A DNA stretch of 44,977 nucleotides from a virus, in IMG/VR virus record IMGVR_UViG_3300037155_000207, positions 1-44,977 of that record; one strand, given 5' to 3'. Each line of letters begins with the position of its first letter. The stretch's first letter is position 1. Both the position numbers and the translations under genes were made by a program. This document shows, in pieces, positions 1-7,954 of the stretch. The notes under the pieces were generated by a model. That model was not told the DNA's origin and searched no databases. It saw only the letters and a program-made list of their open reading frames with translations.

Positions 1-207
1 ATGATAGAGACAATGGTCAAAATAGCCGAACATAGCGCACAAATTTACGGAGTAAGAGGGCTTGCACTCTCTATTCCTAAAGTCTTTTCCTCAGATAATG
101 GGCTCGAAAAAGGAGATCCTGTTGAAATCTTCCGGGACACAATCGATGGGAAAGATGTACTGATACTGATCCCAAAAGATAAATCAAAAGAACCTAAGCA
201 AAGCTAA
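1..207 (+). CDS. AbrB/SpoVT-like DNA-binding protein
   Basis: The 68-residue product has the swapped-hairpin AbrB pattern: a basic RGLALSIPK segment (residues 19-27), then KGDPVEIF, then a strand DVLILIP. Proteins of this fold bind DNA as dimers and act as transcription regulators or antitoxins. The frame opens at the first base of the window, so the true start could lie upstream. No toxin-like partner follows; the next genes are other small DNA-binding candidates, so a regulatory role at the head of this early operon is the simplest reading. The domain call is good, the biological role is inferred. Confidence 0.7.
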   Translation: MIETMVKIAEHSAQIYGVRGLALSIPKVFSSDNGLEKGDPVEIFRDTIDGKDVLILIPKDKSKEPKQS

Positions 208-267
208 ATCACATGTGATATGAAAAACTATTATAAACCATATCAAAATTAATTACGGAAGTATGGA

Positions 268-711
268 ATGACTGAAGTACAGAATTTGAATCAGAAATAC
301 CAGGAAGAACTCAAAGCAATGATTGCTGCAGTGAAACTGGCACATCCGGAAATCTCTGATGCTTTTATAGCTAGGAAACTTAAAATGACTCCCCAGGCAT
401 TTAGTTATGCCATGAACATCTCTACAAACTTCTCTATTGGCTTCTATGAGGAAGTAAAAGATCTGTTAAGAAAAGAAAATTTAATCCGTGAACCTTCCCA
501 GGCATGGAAGGACCTGAACTCTTCCTGTAGAGAAATTGAAGTTACGCTATTTCATCAACTGGAGCTGCTGAACTTAAAAGTATCGGAAATAGGAGAAGAT
601 GAAAAATTCACAGAAGAAGAAAGGCCTCAGATGATCGCTGTACTTGAGATAATAAAAAACTCTATCTGTAGCAAGCTTGATAAAATGATAAAAGAGATTA
701 AGGAAGGATAA
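268..711 (+). CDS. HTH-domain protein
   Basis: The 147-residue product has an N-terminal helical region (about 10-65) with a Cro/C1-like helix-turn-helix pattern: SDAFIARKLKMTPQAFSYAM reads as helix 2, turn, recognition helix. The rest (70-147) is highly charged and helical, a probable dimerisation coiled coil. The start at 268 is preceded by a GGAAG ribosome binding site. It lies one base before the next gene. Probably a phage transcription regulator; the family could not be named. Confidence 0.55.
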   Translation: MTEVQNLNQKYQEELKAMIAAVKLAHPEISDAFIARKLKMTPQAFSYAMNISTNFSIGFYEEVKDLLRKENLIREPSQAWKDLNSSCREIEVTLFHQLELLNLKVSEIGEDEKFTEEERPQMIAVLEIIKNSICSKLDKMIKEIKEG

Positions 712-712
712 T

Positions 713-1009
713 ATGGATGGGTTAACATTACTGGAAAAGAAGCAGATGGAAATCTTCCAAAAGGAAGTCAGAAGAATATTAAGGTTAAGCTCTGAGCGGG
801 ATCTTTATAATTATAATCAGGCATCTTTCCGGTTGAATGTTAGCAGAAATACTTTTGAAGAGAAATTTATTAAAACCGGTTTACTCGTTTTTGTTGAGAT
901 ACGCGGTGAGAGATGGATAGCCAAAAAAGATATTGACAAAATGGTTGAATCAACAGACAGATATGTACACAGGGATTCGTTACGAAGGAAGATAGCTGAT
1001 GCAGGATGA
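713..1009 (+). CDS. Small putative DNA-binding protein
   Basis: The 98-residue product has a helix-turn-helix-like core (RLNVSRNTFEEKFI, about 43-56) followed by the beta-wing-like RGERWIAKKDIDKMV, the layout of MerR/excisionase-type winged HTH domains. It starts one base after the stop of the preceding gene and its end overlaps the next by 11 bases, so it is translationally coupled on both sides. Function is inferred from fold pattern only. Confidence 0.5.
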   Translation: MDGLTLLEKKQMEIFQKEVRRILRLSSERDLYNYNQASFRLNVSRNTFEEKFIKTGLLVFVEIRGERWIAKKDIDKMVESTDRYVHRDSLRRKIADAG

Positions 1010-1196
1010 TCTTAGTAAAAGAGCATGGAGAGAACTTCAATTATCCTTTATCGAAACCTTTAGTAAATTAGATGAAGCTGAAGAATTGAAATTATCTGAA
1101 TTATTAGCCAATGCTAATAAGAATAATCAACCTCAAGGCATCATTAGAGAGACAATAAATTCACCAATTAATAAACAAAACACGGAGAATAAATGA
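999..1196 (+). CDS. Small hypothetical protein
   Basis: A 65-residue acidic, helical protein (KLDEAEELKLSELL) with an Asn/Gln-rich C-terminus. Start and stop overlap both neighbours (11 bases with the upstream gene, 4 with VP1), which supports real, coupled translation. No family recognised. Confidence 0.45.
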   Translation: MQDDLSKRAWRELQLSFIETFSKLDEAEELKLSELLANANKNNQPQGIIRETINSPINKQNTENK

Positions 1197-2275
1197 ACGA
1201 AGAACAAAATGGAACTGCTGCAAGCAAAGTTGAATTGCCAGAAAACATTAAACCGGTTAACGGCTTAAAAGACAATTACCTGATACTAGATCAATATGGT
1301 AATCAACATGAGATGGTGGAAATACCCACATTCCTTTGTGCAATGGGGAATACTTTTCATCCACATCCCGCCTTCATTGTCGATGGAAAATTAAGAAGAA
1401 TATTTATTGGAAAATATCAGGCTTCAATTCTTGATGGTAAATATGTTATTCAAAAGAACGGCATGGTCGCTCATTCAATCAACTTCGATAATTCAAACCA
1501 GGCATGCAATGATCTGAATAACGGATCCTCAATAACAGGGTTCCATCTTATTTCAAATACAGAATGGGCAGTTCTTACCATAATTTCCCATCAGGTGATG
1601 AATGGAGTCAGGGTCCAGGGAAATAATCGCTATGGTAAAGACTTCTCATCTAAAACTATTATGGGGATGCATGAACCGTATCAAAAAGAATTCAAAGATA
1701 ATTGTTTTCCGGCTAGATGGCTTGCCGGGTCTGGAGGAATTGTAACTTCGCACAACGGAAATGAATCCGGGATATATGATTTGAATGGGAATATTTTGGA
1801 ATGGGTCAAAGGCTTACGCCTGAATGACGGCGAAATAAACATTATCCCTGACAATAACTCCGCTATTTCTTTAATCGATGTTTCTAAATCAAGTTCACAA
1901 TGGAAAGCAATACTTGAAGACGGAACTTTGGTAGAACCAGGTACGGAAGGCGCTTTGAAATTTGATGATGAAGGAAGAATATCAAAATTTACCAAAAGAA
2001 ACTGGAGCGGCCACATTTTCAAAGATACAATATGCGCTGATGATGTTTCCCCTGATTGTGCCGGTGTTGAACTACTAAAGAAGCTGACCATATTCCCATC
2101 GGTAACAGGACCTCATGACGATTATTTCTGGTTTGATACTAATGGTGAGTCTATTCCGCTCCGCGGCGGCTATTGGAACGATGGTGCCGGTGCCGGGCTT
2201 CGTGCCCTGAACCTCTACGGTGGACGAGGAGGTGCGAACGGCCACATCGGCTTCCGGGTCGCTTTTGTTCTTTGA
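1193..2275 (+). CDS. DGR variable protein 1 (VP1), C-type-lectin/FGE-sulfatase fold
   Basis: This 360-residue protein is a paralogue of the protein at 24786-25955. Shared blocks are HEMVEIP, RRIFIGKY, SINFDN, ARWLAGSGG, the FGE-sulfatase hallmark DLNGN..EW (about 193-203), GEINIIP, and a C-terminal GFRVAF. FGE-type CLec folds are the usual scaffold of DGR targets, with diversified residues on an exposed ligand-binding face. The last ~37 residues are the variable repeat (2155-2263), aligned without gaps to the template repeat 24 kb away. Unlike its paralogue it has no signal peptide: residues 1-30 are polar. The start is 4 bases inside the preceding gene, with a GGAG 7 bases upstream. Probably a phage receptor-binding or display protein; the ligand is unknown. 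Confidence 0.85.
   Translation: MNEEQNGTAASKVELPENIKPVNGLKDNYLILDQYGNQHEMVEIPTFLCAMGNTFHPHPAFIVDGKLRRIFIGKYQASILDGKYVIQKNGMVAHSINFDNSNQACNDLNNGSSITGFHLISNTEWAVLTIISHQVMNGVRVQGNNRYGKDFSSKTIMGMHEPYQKEFKDNCFPARWLAGSGGIVTSHNGNESGIYDLNGNILEWVKGLRLNDGEINIIPDNNSAISLIDVSKSSSQWKAILEDGTLVEPGTEGALKFDDEGRISKFTKRNWSGHIFKDTICADDVSPDCAGVELLKKLTIFPSVTGPHDDYFWFDTNGESIPLRGGYWNDGAGAGLRALNLYGGRGGANGHIGFRVAFVL
2155..2263 (+). repeat. DGR variable repeat VR1
   Basis: This 109-base segment aligns gap-free with the template repeat at 26366-26474. I count 15 differences: 14 fall on TR adenines (changed to G, T or C) and one is C to A at 2230, a silent third position of a Gly codon. Eighty-one of 82 non-adenine positions are unchanged. 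The 3' end is the constant GC-rich block CTTCCGGGTCGCT, followed by TTTTGTT, which matches VR2 rather than TR, as expected for an IMH versus IMH* difference. Confidence 0.95.
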
Positions 2276-2364
2276 TCTGGTTACTGTCCTCTGGTGTTCT
2301 GTTTTTAATTTTATTGATTGGTAAATATTAAAAGTTTCTTAATCTGCAAACAAACGGAGTCATT

Positions 2365-2496
2365 ATGGAAAACTTACTATATATCCTGGGAGTATTTGGA
2401 CTTCTACTCTTCTCCAATTTAATTACTTACCACAAAGCAAAAGAGATTACTACTAAAAAGATTTATGATTCATTAACCAATACTGAAGAGGAATAA
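2365..2496 (+). CDS. Small single-pass membrane protein
   Basis: A 43-residue ORF starting at ATG 2365, with CGGAG 8 bases upstream and the stop one base before the next start. The product begins with a hydrophobic stretch (LLYILGVFGLLLFSNLI, residues 4-20) followed by a charged tail ending in acidic residues. The good ribosome binding site and tight spacing support it. Function unknown. Confidence 0.55.
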   Translation: MENLLYILGVFGLLLFSNLITYHKAKEITTKKIYDSLTNTEEE

Positions 2497-2497
2497 T

Positions 2498-2890
2498 ATG
2501 TTTACCATGGGAATTATCTTCGTCACTTCTTTACTTGCCCTAGGAATGAATTTAGTTTATAAGGCAGGTTATCTTAAAGGCTCACTGCAGAATAATAATA
2601 AGCTGTTCAAAGAAAATCAGGATCTTGAAAAGAAGATCAGGGTTATGCTGGAAAAGTGGAATGTGTTACTTAATAAGAAGAATAACCTGGTAATGGAAAA
2701 TGAGGATCTGAAGTCTAGCCTATATAAGATATCCTCAATTGAATTCCCGATCAATGCCGGGTTATTGGATGATGCAAAAAGAAGAAAGATATACCGGGAT
2801 TATATTAATTCAGTTACTAAAGTTCATTGGGTAGAACCGTTAAAAGAATCAACCTCAGGTATGAATATAATTCTTAACAGACAAAACTAA
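2498..2890 (+). CDS. Membrane-anchored coiled-coil protein
   Basis: The 130-residue product has an N-terminal hydrophobic segment (GIIFVTSLLALGMNLVY, 5-21), then a heptad-rich charged helix (about 30-80, for example KENQDLEKKIRVMLEKW), then a short soluble C-terminal region. It sits between another small membrane protein and an 84-residue protein, with 1-base overlap at its stop. The topology recalls inner-membrane spanin or superinfection-exclusion proteins, but no specific family is recognised. Confidence 0.5.
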   Translation: MFTMGIIFVTSLLALGMNLVYKAGYLKGSLQNNNKLFKENQDLEKKIRVMLEKWNVLLNKKNNLVMENEDLKSSLYKISSIEFPINAGLLDDAKRRKIYRDYINSVTKVHWVEPLKESTSGMNIILNRQN

Positions 2891-3144
2891 TGACATCCTT
2901 TGAGCTAAATAGAACAGAACTCAGGGCCGTCCGGGATAATGCAACAGAATTATCCAAGGCAATCAATCAAACTAATTGGAAACGTGCACTGCTGAATCTG
3001 GCAGATGCTGCAGATACACTTGATGCTATTCTCTCGAGAGCTGACTTAAATGGAATAAGTCTCAAAGGAAAGAAGATCCATAAACTATTAAAAGACCAAG
3101 TTGATGACAATAAACCTGGTACAGTGGAGCCAGTACATGCATAA
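2890..3144 (+). CDS. Small hypothetical protein
   Basis: An 84-residue, mostly helical protein (for example LLNLADAADTLDAILSRADL). It starts in a TAATG overlap with the upstream stop, and its own stop lies directly before the tRNA gene. No family recognised. Confidence 0.45.
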   Translation: MTSFELNRTELRAVRDNATELSKAINQTNWKRALLNLADAADTLDAILSRADLNGISLKGKKIHKLLKDQVDDNKPGTVEPVHA

Positions 3145-3145
3145 A

Positions 3146-3218
3146 CGCGGAGTAGAGCAAATGGCAGCTCGCTGGGCTCATAACCCGGAGGTTGTAGGTT
3201 CAAGTCCTGCCTCCGCTA
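3146..3218 (+). tRNA. tRNA-fMet (CAU), initiator type
   Basis: A complete cloverleaf can be drawn: acceptor 3146-3152 with 3211-3217, D stem GAGC/GCTC (3155-3158, 3167-3170), anticodon stem CTGGG/CCCGG around loop CTCATAA (3177-3183, anticodon CAT), five-base variable loop, T stem GTAGG/CCTGC around TTCAAGT, discriminator A3218. Initiator hallmarks are visible: position 1 (C) does not pair with position 72 (T), the anticodon stem carries three consecutive G-C pairs next to the loop, and the D stem has A11-U24. The CCA tail is not encoded (CTA follows). It lies in the same direction as, and between, early phage genes. Confidence 0.9.
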
Positions 3219-3249
3219 CTAGTTTTCTAAACAATTTAATGAGGATTCA

Positions 3250-5319
3250 ATGAAGAAAGAAAGGGTTACTAAAAGCAAAACCGGAAAGAAAGGGGAAGTC
3301 ACGAGAGTAATTGATGAAGGAGAATATAAACTTATCTCAATGGATGATATTTATCCATCACCATCTAATCCAAGAACTAATTTTAACCAGGTAGAAGTTG
3401 ATGAAATTGCTTCTTCTATTAAACAGGTTGGAATAATCAGTCCTGTTACTGTCAGAGAGAAAAAGCTAGGAAAGAAGCATTATGAATTAGTTGTTGGAGG
3501 TAAAAGATATCGTTCTGCTATTGTTGCTGAATTAAAGCTGATGCCTTGTGTAATAAAGCTGCTAACCGATCAGGAAGTACTCGAGATCCAGATAATTGAA
3601 AATCTCCATAGATCTGATGTTCATCCCCTTGATGAAGCAAATGGGTATCAGTCCTTAATTAAAAACAACAAATATGATATCCAATCTCTGGTTCAAAAGT
3701 TTGGTAAATCTGATTTCTATATTTATCAAAGATTAAAACTACTTGATCTTATTGCTCCAATTAAAAAACTCTTCTATGAAGACACTATAATTCTTGGTCA
3801 TGCAATATTACTTGCCAGGCTTCAACCCACAGACCAAAAGAAAACCCTCGATGAATTGAAAGATTACAGGGGTAATTTATCAAACGATAATATTCAGTCA
3901 CCTTCAAGATTAAGACAATGGATTGAAGGTAATATAATGATGGATCTCCATAAAGTCAGTTTCAAGAAAGATGATGCTAACCTGGTGCCAGCTGCAGGAG
4001 CTTGTACGGATTGTTCAAAGAGAACCGGTTATAATAAGTATCTCTTCCCGGAATTAGATAAAAAGGATTTCTGTACCGATCCTGAATGCTTCAAGAAAAA
4101 GCTTTCTACACATGCCAATAATATAATTAAGTCATATAAGGATAATAATATCGAATTGGTGAAAGTCAGTGAAAATTATTCCGGAAATAATAAAGAACTC
4201 CTCTATGAAAACAACTATGAAAAAGCGACTGGTAGTAAATGTGATTGTAGTAAAAAAGCTATTATTTGTGACGGCACTGAAACTGGAAAGATAATCGATA
4301 TCTGTACTGATAAGAGCTGCAAGGTTCATCATCCTTATTATTCCTCTTCTTCAGGAGGCAATAAACCTACCCCGGATGAAAGATACAAAAGAAGAATTGA
4401 GATTATCAGTCAACCTGAGTGCATGGAGGTCATAAAACAATCCTGCGTTAACCTGGTTAAAGATGATGAAATATTTATAAATGATATAGAATTGCTGATT
4501 AAAACCTGTATGCGTGGTTTTATGATGCTGGAATCATCAAGAAGGGATTATTTAGTCAAGGAAGTGCTGCAGATAGATCTTACTAAATATGAAAAGATGC
4601 AGAGCATGGAAAAGGTTCAGGAATTATATGATTATGAATTTCAGGATTATCATCTTGATGATGCTGAACTTGGCTTCCTTGATTTTGTATCTGACCATAC
4701 CACTGAAATCAATCTCCTTAAAAGGATACAGTGGTTAATTATCATATTCTCAGAGGCCAGATTGAATATTGAAGGCATCCTGAAAGATGAAAACACTACC
4801 ATCCTTCTTAATAATCTTAAAAAGCTTATTGATGTTGATAAAATCAAAAAAGAAGTAGCTGTTGAATATGATGCCAAACGTGCAAAAACAAAGAAAGGAT
4901 TCTTCAAAAATAACGGCTATGATCCGGACCTGGGAAAGAAAGAATCCGATATCCGGAATAAATGCATGTTTTCTCTGGGGGATGATCTCTATTGCAAACG
5001 TGAGAATGCAATAAATCTTTCAAATCTTATTGCCAAACATCCTGAAGTAGGGTTTAGCAATCATGATTTAATATATAACATAAATTTTGGTAATGCTCAG
5101 ATCTGTTTCAGAAAAGTAACTGCAAAAGATAAATTCCACATAGATGGATTTTCTTTGGATGATTTACCTCTTGTACCCGTGGAAAATATAAAAGATAATA
5201 TTGGTGGATGCAGGGAGACAATTGATAAGGCCATAGAAAAATTATTAAAAGCTTATTCTGCTGATAAACCGGCTAAAGAGAAGAAAGTCTCCGGGAAGAA
5301 GAAAGCGGTGAAGAAATGA
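3250..5319 (+). CDS. ParB-like nuclease/partition-domain protein with Cys clusters
   Basis: This 689-residue protein begins with a ParB/Spo0J N-terminal domain (about 28-120): PSPSNPRTNF, GGKRYRSAI (the GxRR-like box) and ENLHRSDVHPLDEA (the ENxxR box). A KorB-like HTH region follows (about 130-190). The middle holds cysteine pairs (CTDC near 252, CTDPEC near 275, CDC near 335), suggesting zinc binding. The C-terminus is a Lys-rich tail. ParB-domain proteins in phages act in partition, as nucleases or as regulators; which applies here cannot be told. It is the first gene after the tRNA and overlaps the J-domain gene by 4 bases (ATGA). No ParA is seen. Confidence 0.75.
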   Translation: MKKERVTKSKTGKKGEVTRVIDEGEYKLISMDDIYPSPSNPRTNFNQVEVDEIASSIKQVGIISPVTVREKKLGKKHYELVVGGKRYRSAIVAELKLMPCVIKLLTDQEVLEIQIIENLHRSDVHPLDEANGYQSLIKNNKYDIQSLVQKFGKSDFYIYQRLKLLDLIAPIKKLFYEDTIILGHAILLARLQPTDQKKTLDELKDYRGNLSNDNIQSPSRLRQWIEGNIMMDLHKVSFKKDDANLVPAAGACTDCSKRTGYNKYLFPELDKKDFCTDPECFKKKLSTHANNIIKSYKDNNIELVKVSENYSGNNKELLYENNYEKATGSKCDCSKKAIICDGTETGKIIDICTDKSCKVHHPYYSSSSGGNKPTPDERYKRRIEIISQPECMEVIKQSCVNLVKDDEIFINDIELLIKTCMRGFMMLESSRRDYLVKEVLQIDLTKYEKMQSMEKVQELYDYEFQDYHLDDAELGFLDFVSDHTTEINLLKRIQWLIIIFSEARLNIEGILKDENTTILLNNLKKLIDVDKIKKEVAVEYDAKRAKTKKGFFKNNGYDPDLGKKESDIRNKCMFSLGDDLYCKRENAINLSNLIAKHPEVGFSNHDLIYNINFGNAQICFRKVTAKDKFHIDGFSLDDLPLVPVENIKDNIGGCRETIDKAIEKLLKAYSADKPAKEKKVSGKKKAVKK

Positions 5320-5927
5320 ATAGGCAGGAATCAATTGCTTCCTGCCCATTAACCTGGCCGGAGGGATATAAACGAACTCAATACAGGAAAGATTCAAGAT
5401 TTGCACGGGATCTGACGATTGCCTTAGCAGCTGACAACCTGGAGAACGAACTTAATTTGTTAGGAGCGAAGAATCCCATACTCAGTACAAATATTCCACA
5501 GAAGCTTGCCGGTGGACCAAGATCCGGATTTAACCCAGGTGATCCAGGAGTTGCAGTCTATTTCAAGAGAAAAGATAAAAATGTTGTATTGGCCTGTGAT
5601 AAATACAGGAGAGTTCAAGATAACATACATGCAATAGTAAGGACAATTAACTCTTTAAGGCAAATAGATAGGGATGGAGTTTCTGATTTTCTTGAACGCG
5701 CTTTTACCGGATTCACTGCTATTGCTGAGAATGCCGGTCCTTCTAATGGTGCATGGTGGCAGATCCTTGAATTATCAGAGAACTGCACTTATGAAGAAGC
5801 TGAAGCATCATGGAAACAATTATCAAAGAAACATCATCCCGATCTGGGTGATGATTCAGGCTATATCTATTTAATCAATGATGCCTGGGAGAGAGCAAAG
5901 AAAGAATTTTCACTAAAAGGAAGTTAA
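5316..5927 (+). CDS. J-domain (DnaJ-like) phage protein
   Basis: This 203-residue protein has a C-terminal J domain (about 145-200) with the essential HPD tripeptide at about 174 (KKHHPDLGDD). J domains stimulate the ATPase of host DnaK/Hsp70. The N-terminal ~140 residues (WPEGYKRT...GVAVYFKRKDK) form a domain I associate with conserved phage J-domain proteins but cannot name. Start and upstream stop overlap as ATGA, so it is coupled to the ParB-like gene. A likely role is recruiting host chaperone to phage replication or assembly complexes. Confidence 0.75.
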   Translation: MNRQESIASCPLTWPEGYKRTQYRKDSRFARDLTIALAADNLENELNLLGAKNPILSTNIPQKLAGGPRSGFNPGDPGVAVYFKRKDKNVVLACDKYRRVQDNIHAIVRTINSLRQIDRDGVSDFLERAFTGFTAIAENAGPSNGAWWQILELSENCTYEEAEASWKQLSKKHHPDLGDDSGYIYLINDAWERAKKEFSLKGS

Positions 5928-5932
5928 TAGTC

Positions 5933-6682
5933 ATGGTACAGTTTACTAAAATCAAAAGAACAAATACCGGCATCGAGCTGCATTACCGGGTAAAGAAAGC
6001 TGATAACAAATATGATATCCTTTCCCTGGTATGTCCCGAGAATCCACTTCCTTCATTTATCCAGGCCTTTATGGATTTAAGGAGACATCTTTTACTTATC
6101 TGTGAGATTCCTATTGATAAAGAAATTATTGAAAGATCACACGTAAAAGGAGCCACTTTAACCTATTCAGGTGATGATGATATCCTGGGAGCTGTAATAT
6201 CCGGGATATTGAAGCTAATGCATTCCAACTCTCCATTGGTCCTAAATACTCCTCATAAGAATACAGATTATCCGGGTGACATGGGAGACCCTAAGACTTT
6301 AATGGATGAAGATTGTGCCGATGCTTTAGAGACTCTTATAACTGAAGCTGAAAAATACTTGAATGGAGATCGGGCTCAGGAAGAATTATTCCCTGAGGAG
6401 CCAGCTAAGGCTGAAACTGAGGAAGAAAAAGATAAAGCTCAGATGGAACTGGAACTCAAGAAAGTCCCTATTGAAGACAGAATAATTGTAAAACTCGTTC
6501 TTTGTGAGAAATACTTTGATGAAACTCCATCCCATGATATAGTAAGTAGCTGGACAGAGAAACAGAAGCTGCAGGTTTATGCCTGGTTAACCAATATAAA
6601 AGAAACCGGCAAATATTTTCCAATTCCTAAAGTAGTTAAACAATATTGTAAACTTGAAGGACCTGTAAAGGATGATGAATAA
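5933..6682 (+). CDS. Hypothetical early protein
   Basis: This 249-residue protein has an N-terminal mixed alpha/beta region (1-120), a Glu/Lys/Ala-rich linker (about 145-180) and a helical C-terminal region (180-249). No known motif is seen. The next start overlaps its stop (TAATGG), so it belongs to the same early operon. Confidence 0.5.
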   Translation: MVQFTKIKRTNTGIELHYRVKKADNKYDILSLVCPENPLPSFIQAFMDLRRHLLLICEIPIDKEIIERSHVKGATLTYSGDDDILGAVISGILKLMHSNSPLVLNTPHKNTDYPGDMGDPKTLMDEDCADALETLITEAEKYLNGDRAQEELFPEEPAKAETEEEKDKAQMELELKKVPIEDRIIVKLVLCEKYFDETPSHDIVSSWTEKQKLQVYAWLTNIKETGKYFPIPKVVKQYCKLEGPVKDDE

Positions 6683-6870
6683 TGGCTATTAGAATTATCA
6701 AAGAATTTCAGGAGATACTGGATAAGAACCTGGAGACAAAAGAAGGTAAGATAATAACTGAAGAAGCTGCAGGAAAGATTTTAGATCACCTGGTAGAAAA
6801 GAAACTTATTAAACTTAAAAAGATCAGGACCTATAATGGTTCTGATATTATAAATCATTTTGCTGATTAA
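6682..6870 (+). CDS. Small hypothetical protein
   Basis: A 62-residue charged protein (KIITEEAAGKILDHLVEKK) starting in a TAATG overlap with the preceding stop. Helical, no recognised family. Confidence 0.45.
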   Translation: MAIRIIKEFQEILDKNLETKEGKIITEEAAGKILDHLVEKKLIKLKKIRTYNGSDIINHFAD

Positions 6871-6888
6871 ATAAAAAGGAAACAATAA

Positions 6889-7167
6889 ATGAATGCTAAA
6901 ATAATTCTATTCCCATTGCTATTGGCATTATTGCTATGTCTAGGAATATTGTTAAACGAAGGATGCTCTCCTAAACAGTATGACTTTGCAAGAATAAACC
7001 AGATTGATACAATGTGTGACAAATACATTGACACAATGGAAGTTTATAAATCAAGAACTGATTTTCACGGTCAAAGAATATATGCAGAATGTCAATCATT
7101 TATGATGTTGTTGAGGGCAGATAGGGATTATCTATTAAACCATCCAGAATATCTAGAAATTAAATAA
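6889..7167 (+). CDS. Small putative lipoprotein
   Basis: The 92-residue product starts with a charged residue, a long hydrophobic run (IILFPLLLALLLCLGILL) and a plausible lipobox ending NEGC near residue 26, predicting signal peptidase II cleavage and lipid anchoring. The mature part is short and helical with four Cys/Met-rich stretches. A ribosome binding site AAAGGAAAC precedes the start. Phage lipoproteins of this size often act in lysis (o-spanins) or superinfection exclusion; the sequence does not decide. Confidence 0.5.
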   Translation: MNAKIILFPLLLALLLCLGILLNEGCSPKQYDFARINQIDTMCDKYIDTMEVYKSRTDFHGQRIYAECQSFMMLLRADRDYLLNHPEYLEIK

Positions 7168-7181
7168 AAAGGAAACATTAA

Positions 7182-7949
7182 ATGAAAAATTGGATCATAA
7201 AAAAACTAAGATTATTACTGAATTTTATATTCACTCCTGTAACACTTGCTATATCAAAACAGGGACTTGAACAGAATTTAACACTTTCAAACATTGAAGA
7301 TAAAGTTTATGAGCTTCAAAAAGCTTTTTATGGGACCAAAGAGAAGATAGATCCGGAGACAAATAAGATAATATCTCTGAGACAGTATGGAGTTCTTGAG
7401 ATTATAAATGAAATAAAGAGGAAATCAATATTCCCGCTGCTGATAACTTCTAAAGGAAAGATATTCCCGCTGCTTACCAGGTCACTTGAATTTGAATGTA
7501 ATTATCGATTTGACAGTCAACAAATCATATATAACATCCTGATAGATCGGGTTGCTGTTGATTCTTTCATTCTAAACCTCAAAGAAGGCTTCATGAAAGA
7601 AGATCATCCGGATATTGATGTATTTACCTGGGCAAGATCTCTTTTGATGCAACCAAAGGTTATATCCACTCCAGGGATGAAGGATAGAAGTGTCTGTGAT
7701 GCCATTGCTGCAAGAATGACATCCTTCTTTGCTGAAATGCTGTCTACTACAGACACAATATTCCACCATGAATTACAAACTATCTGCCATGCTTCTTTCT
7801 TAGGCTATATGAGGGAATTAAGAGACCGTGAGATCGAAAATCAGAAGGAAGAGGCTGAAAAGTTGAAAGAGAAAGAAGCTGCTGATAAAGTAGCACTCGC
7901 TGCTGATAATACAGTGGATGAATCAATTGCAATTAACGAATCAAGTTAG
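7182..7949 (+). CDS. Hypothetical protein
   Basis: This 255-residue protein is mostly helical and ends in a Glu/Lys/Ala-rich coiled-coil-like tail (about 215-245). AAAAGGAAAC precedes the start. It lies between a lipoprotein and the replication-organiser-like gene in a run of closely packed early genes. Not recognised. Confidence 0.5.
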   Translation: MKNWIIKKLRLLLNFIFTPVTLAISKQGLEQNLTLSNIEDKVYELQKAFYGTKEKIDPETNKIISLRQYGVLEIINEIKRKSIFPLLITSKGKIFPLLTRSLEFECNYRFDSQQIIYNILIDRVAVDSFILNLKEGFMKEDHPDIDVFTWARSLLMQPKVISTPGMKDRSVCDAIAARMTSFFAEMLSTTDTIFHHELQTICHASFLGYMRELRDREIENQKEEAEKLKEKEAADKVALAADNTVDESIAINESS

Positions 7950-7954
7950 GAATT

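Noticed and set aside
3250-5319. ParABS partition system
   Set aside because: A ParB-like domain is present, but no ParA ATPase gene and no parS-like palindrome were found nearby.
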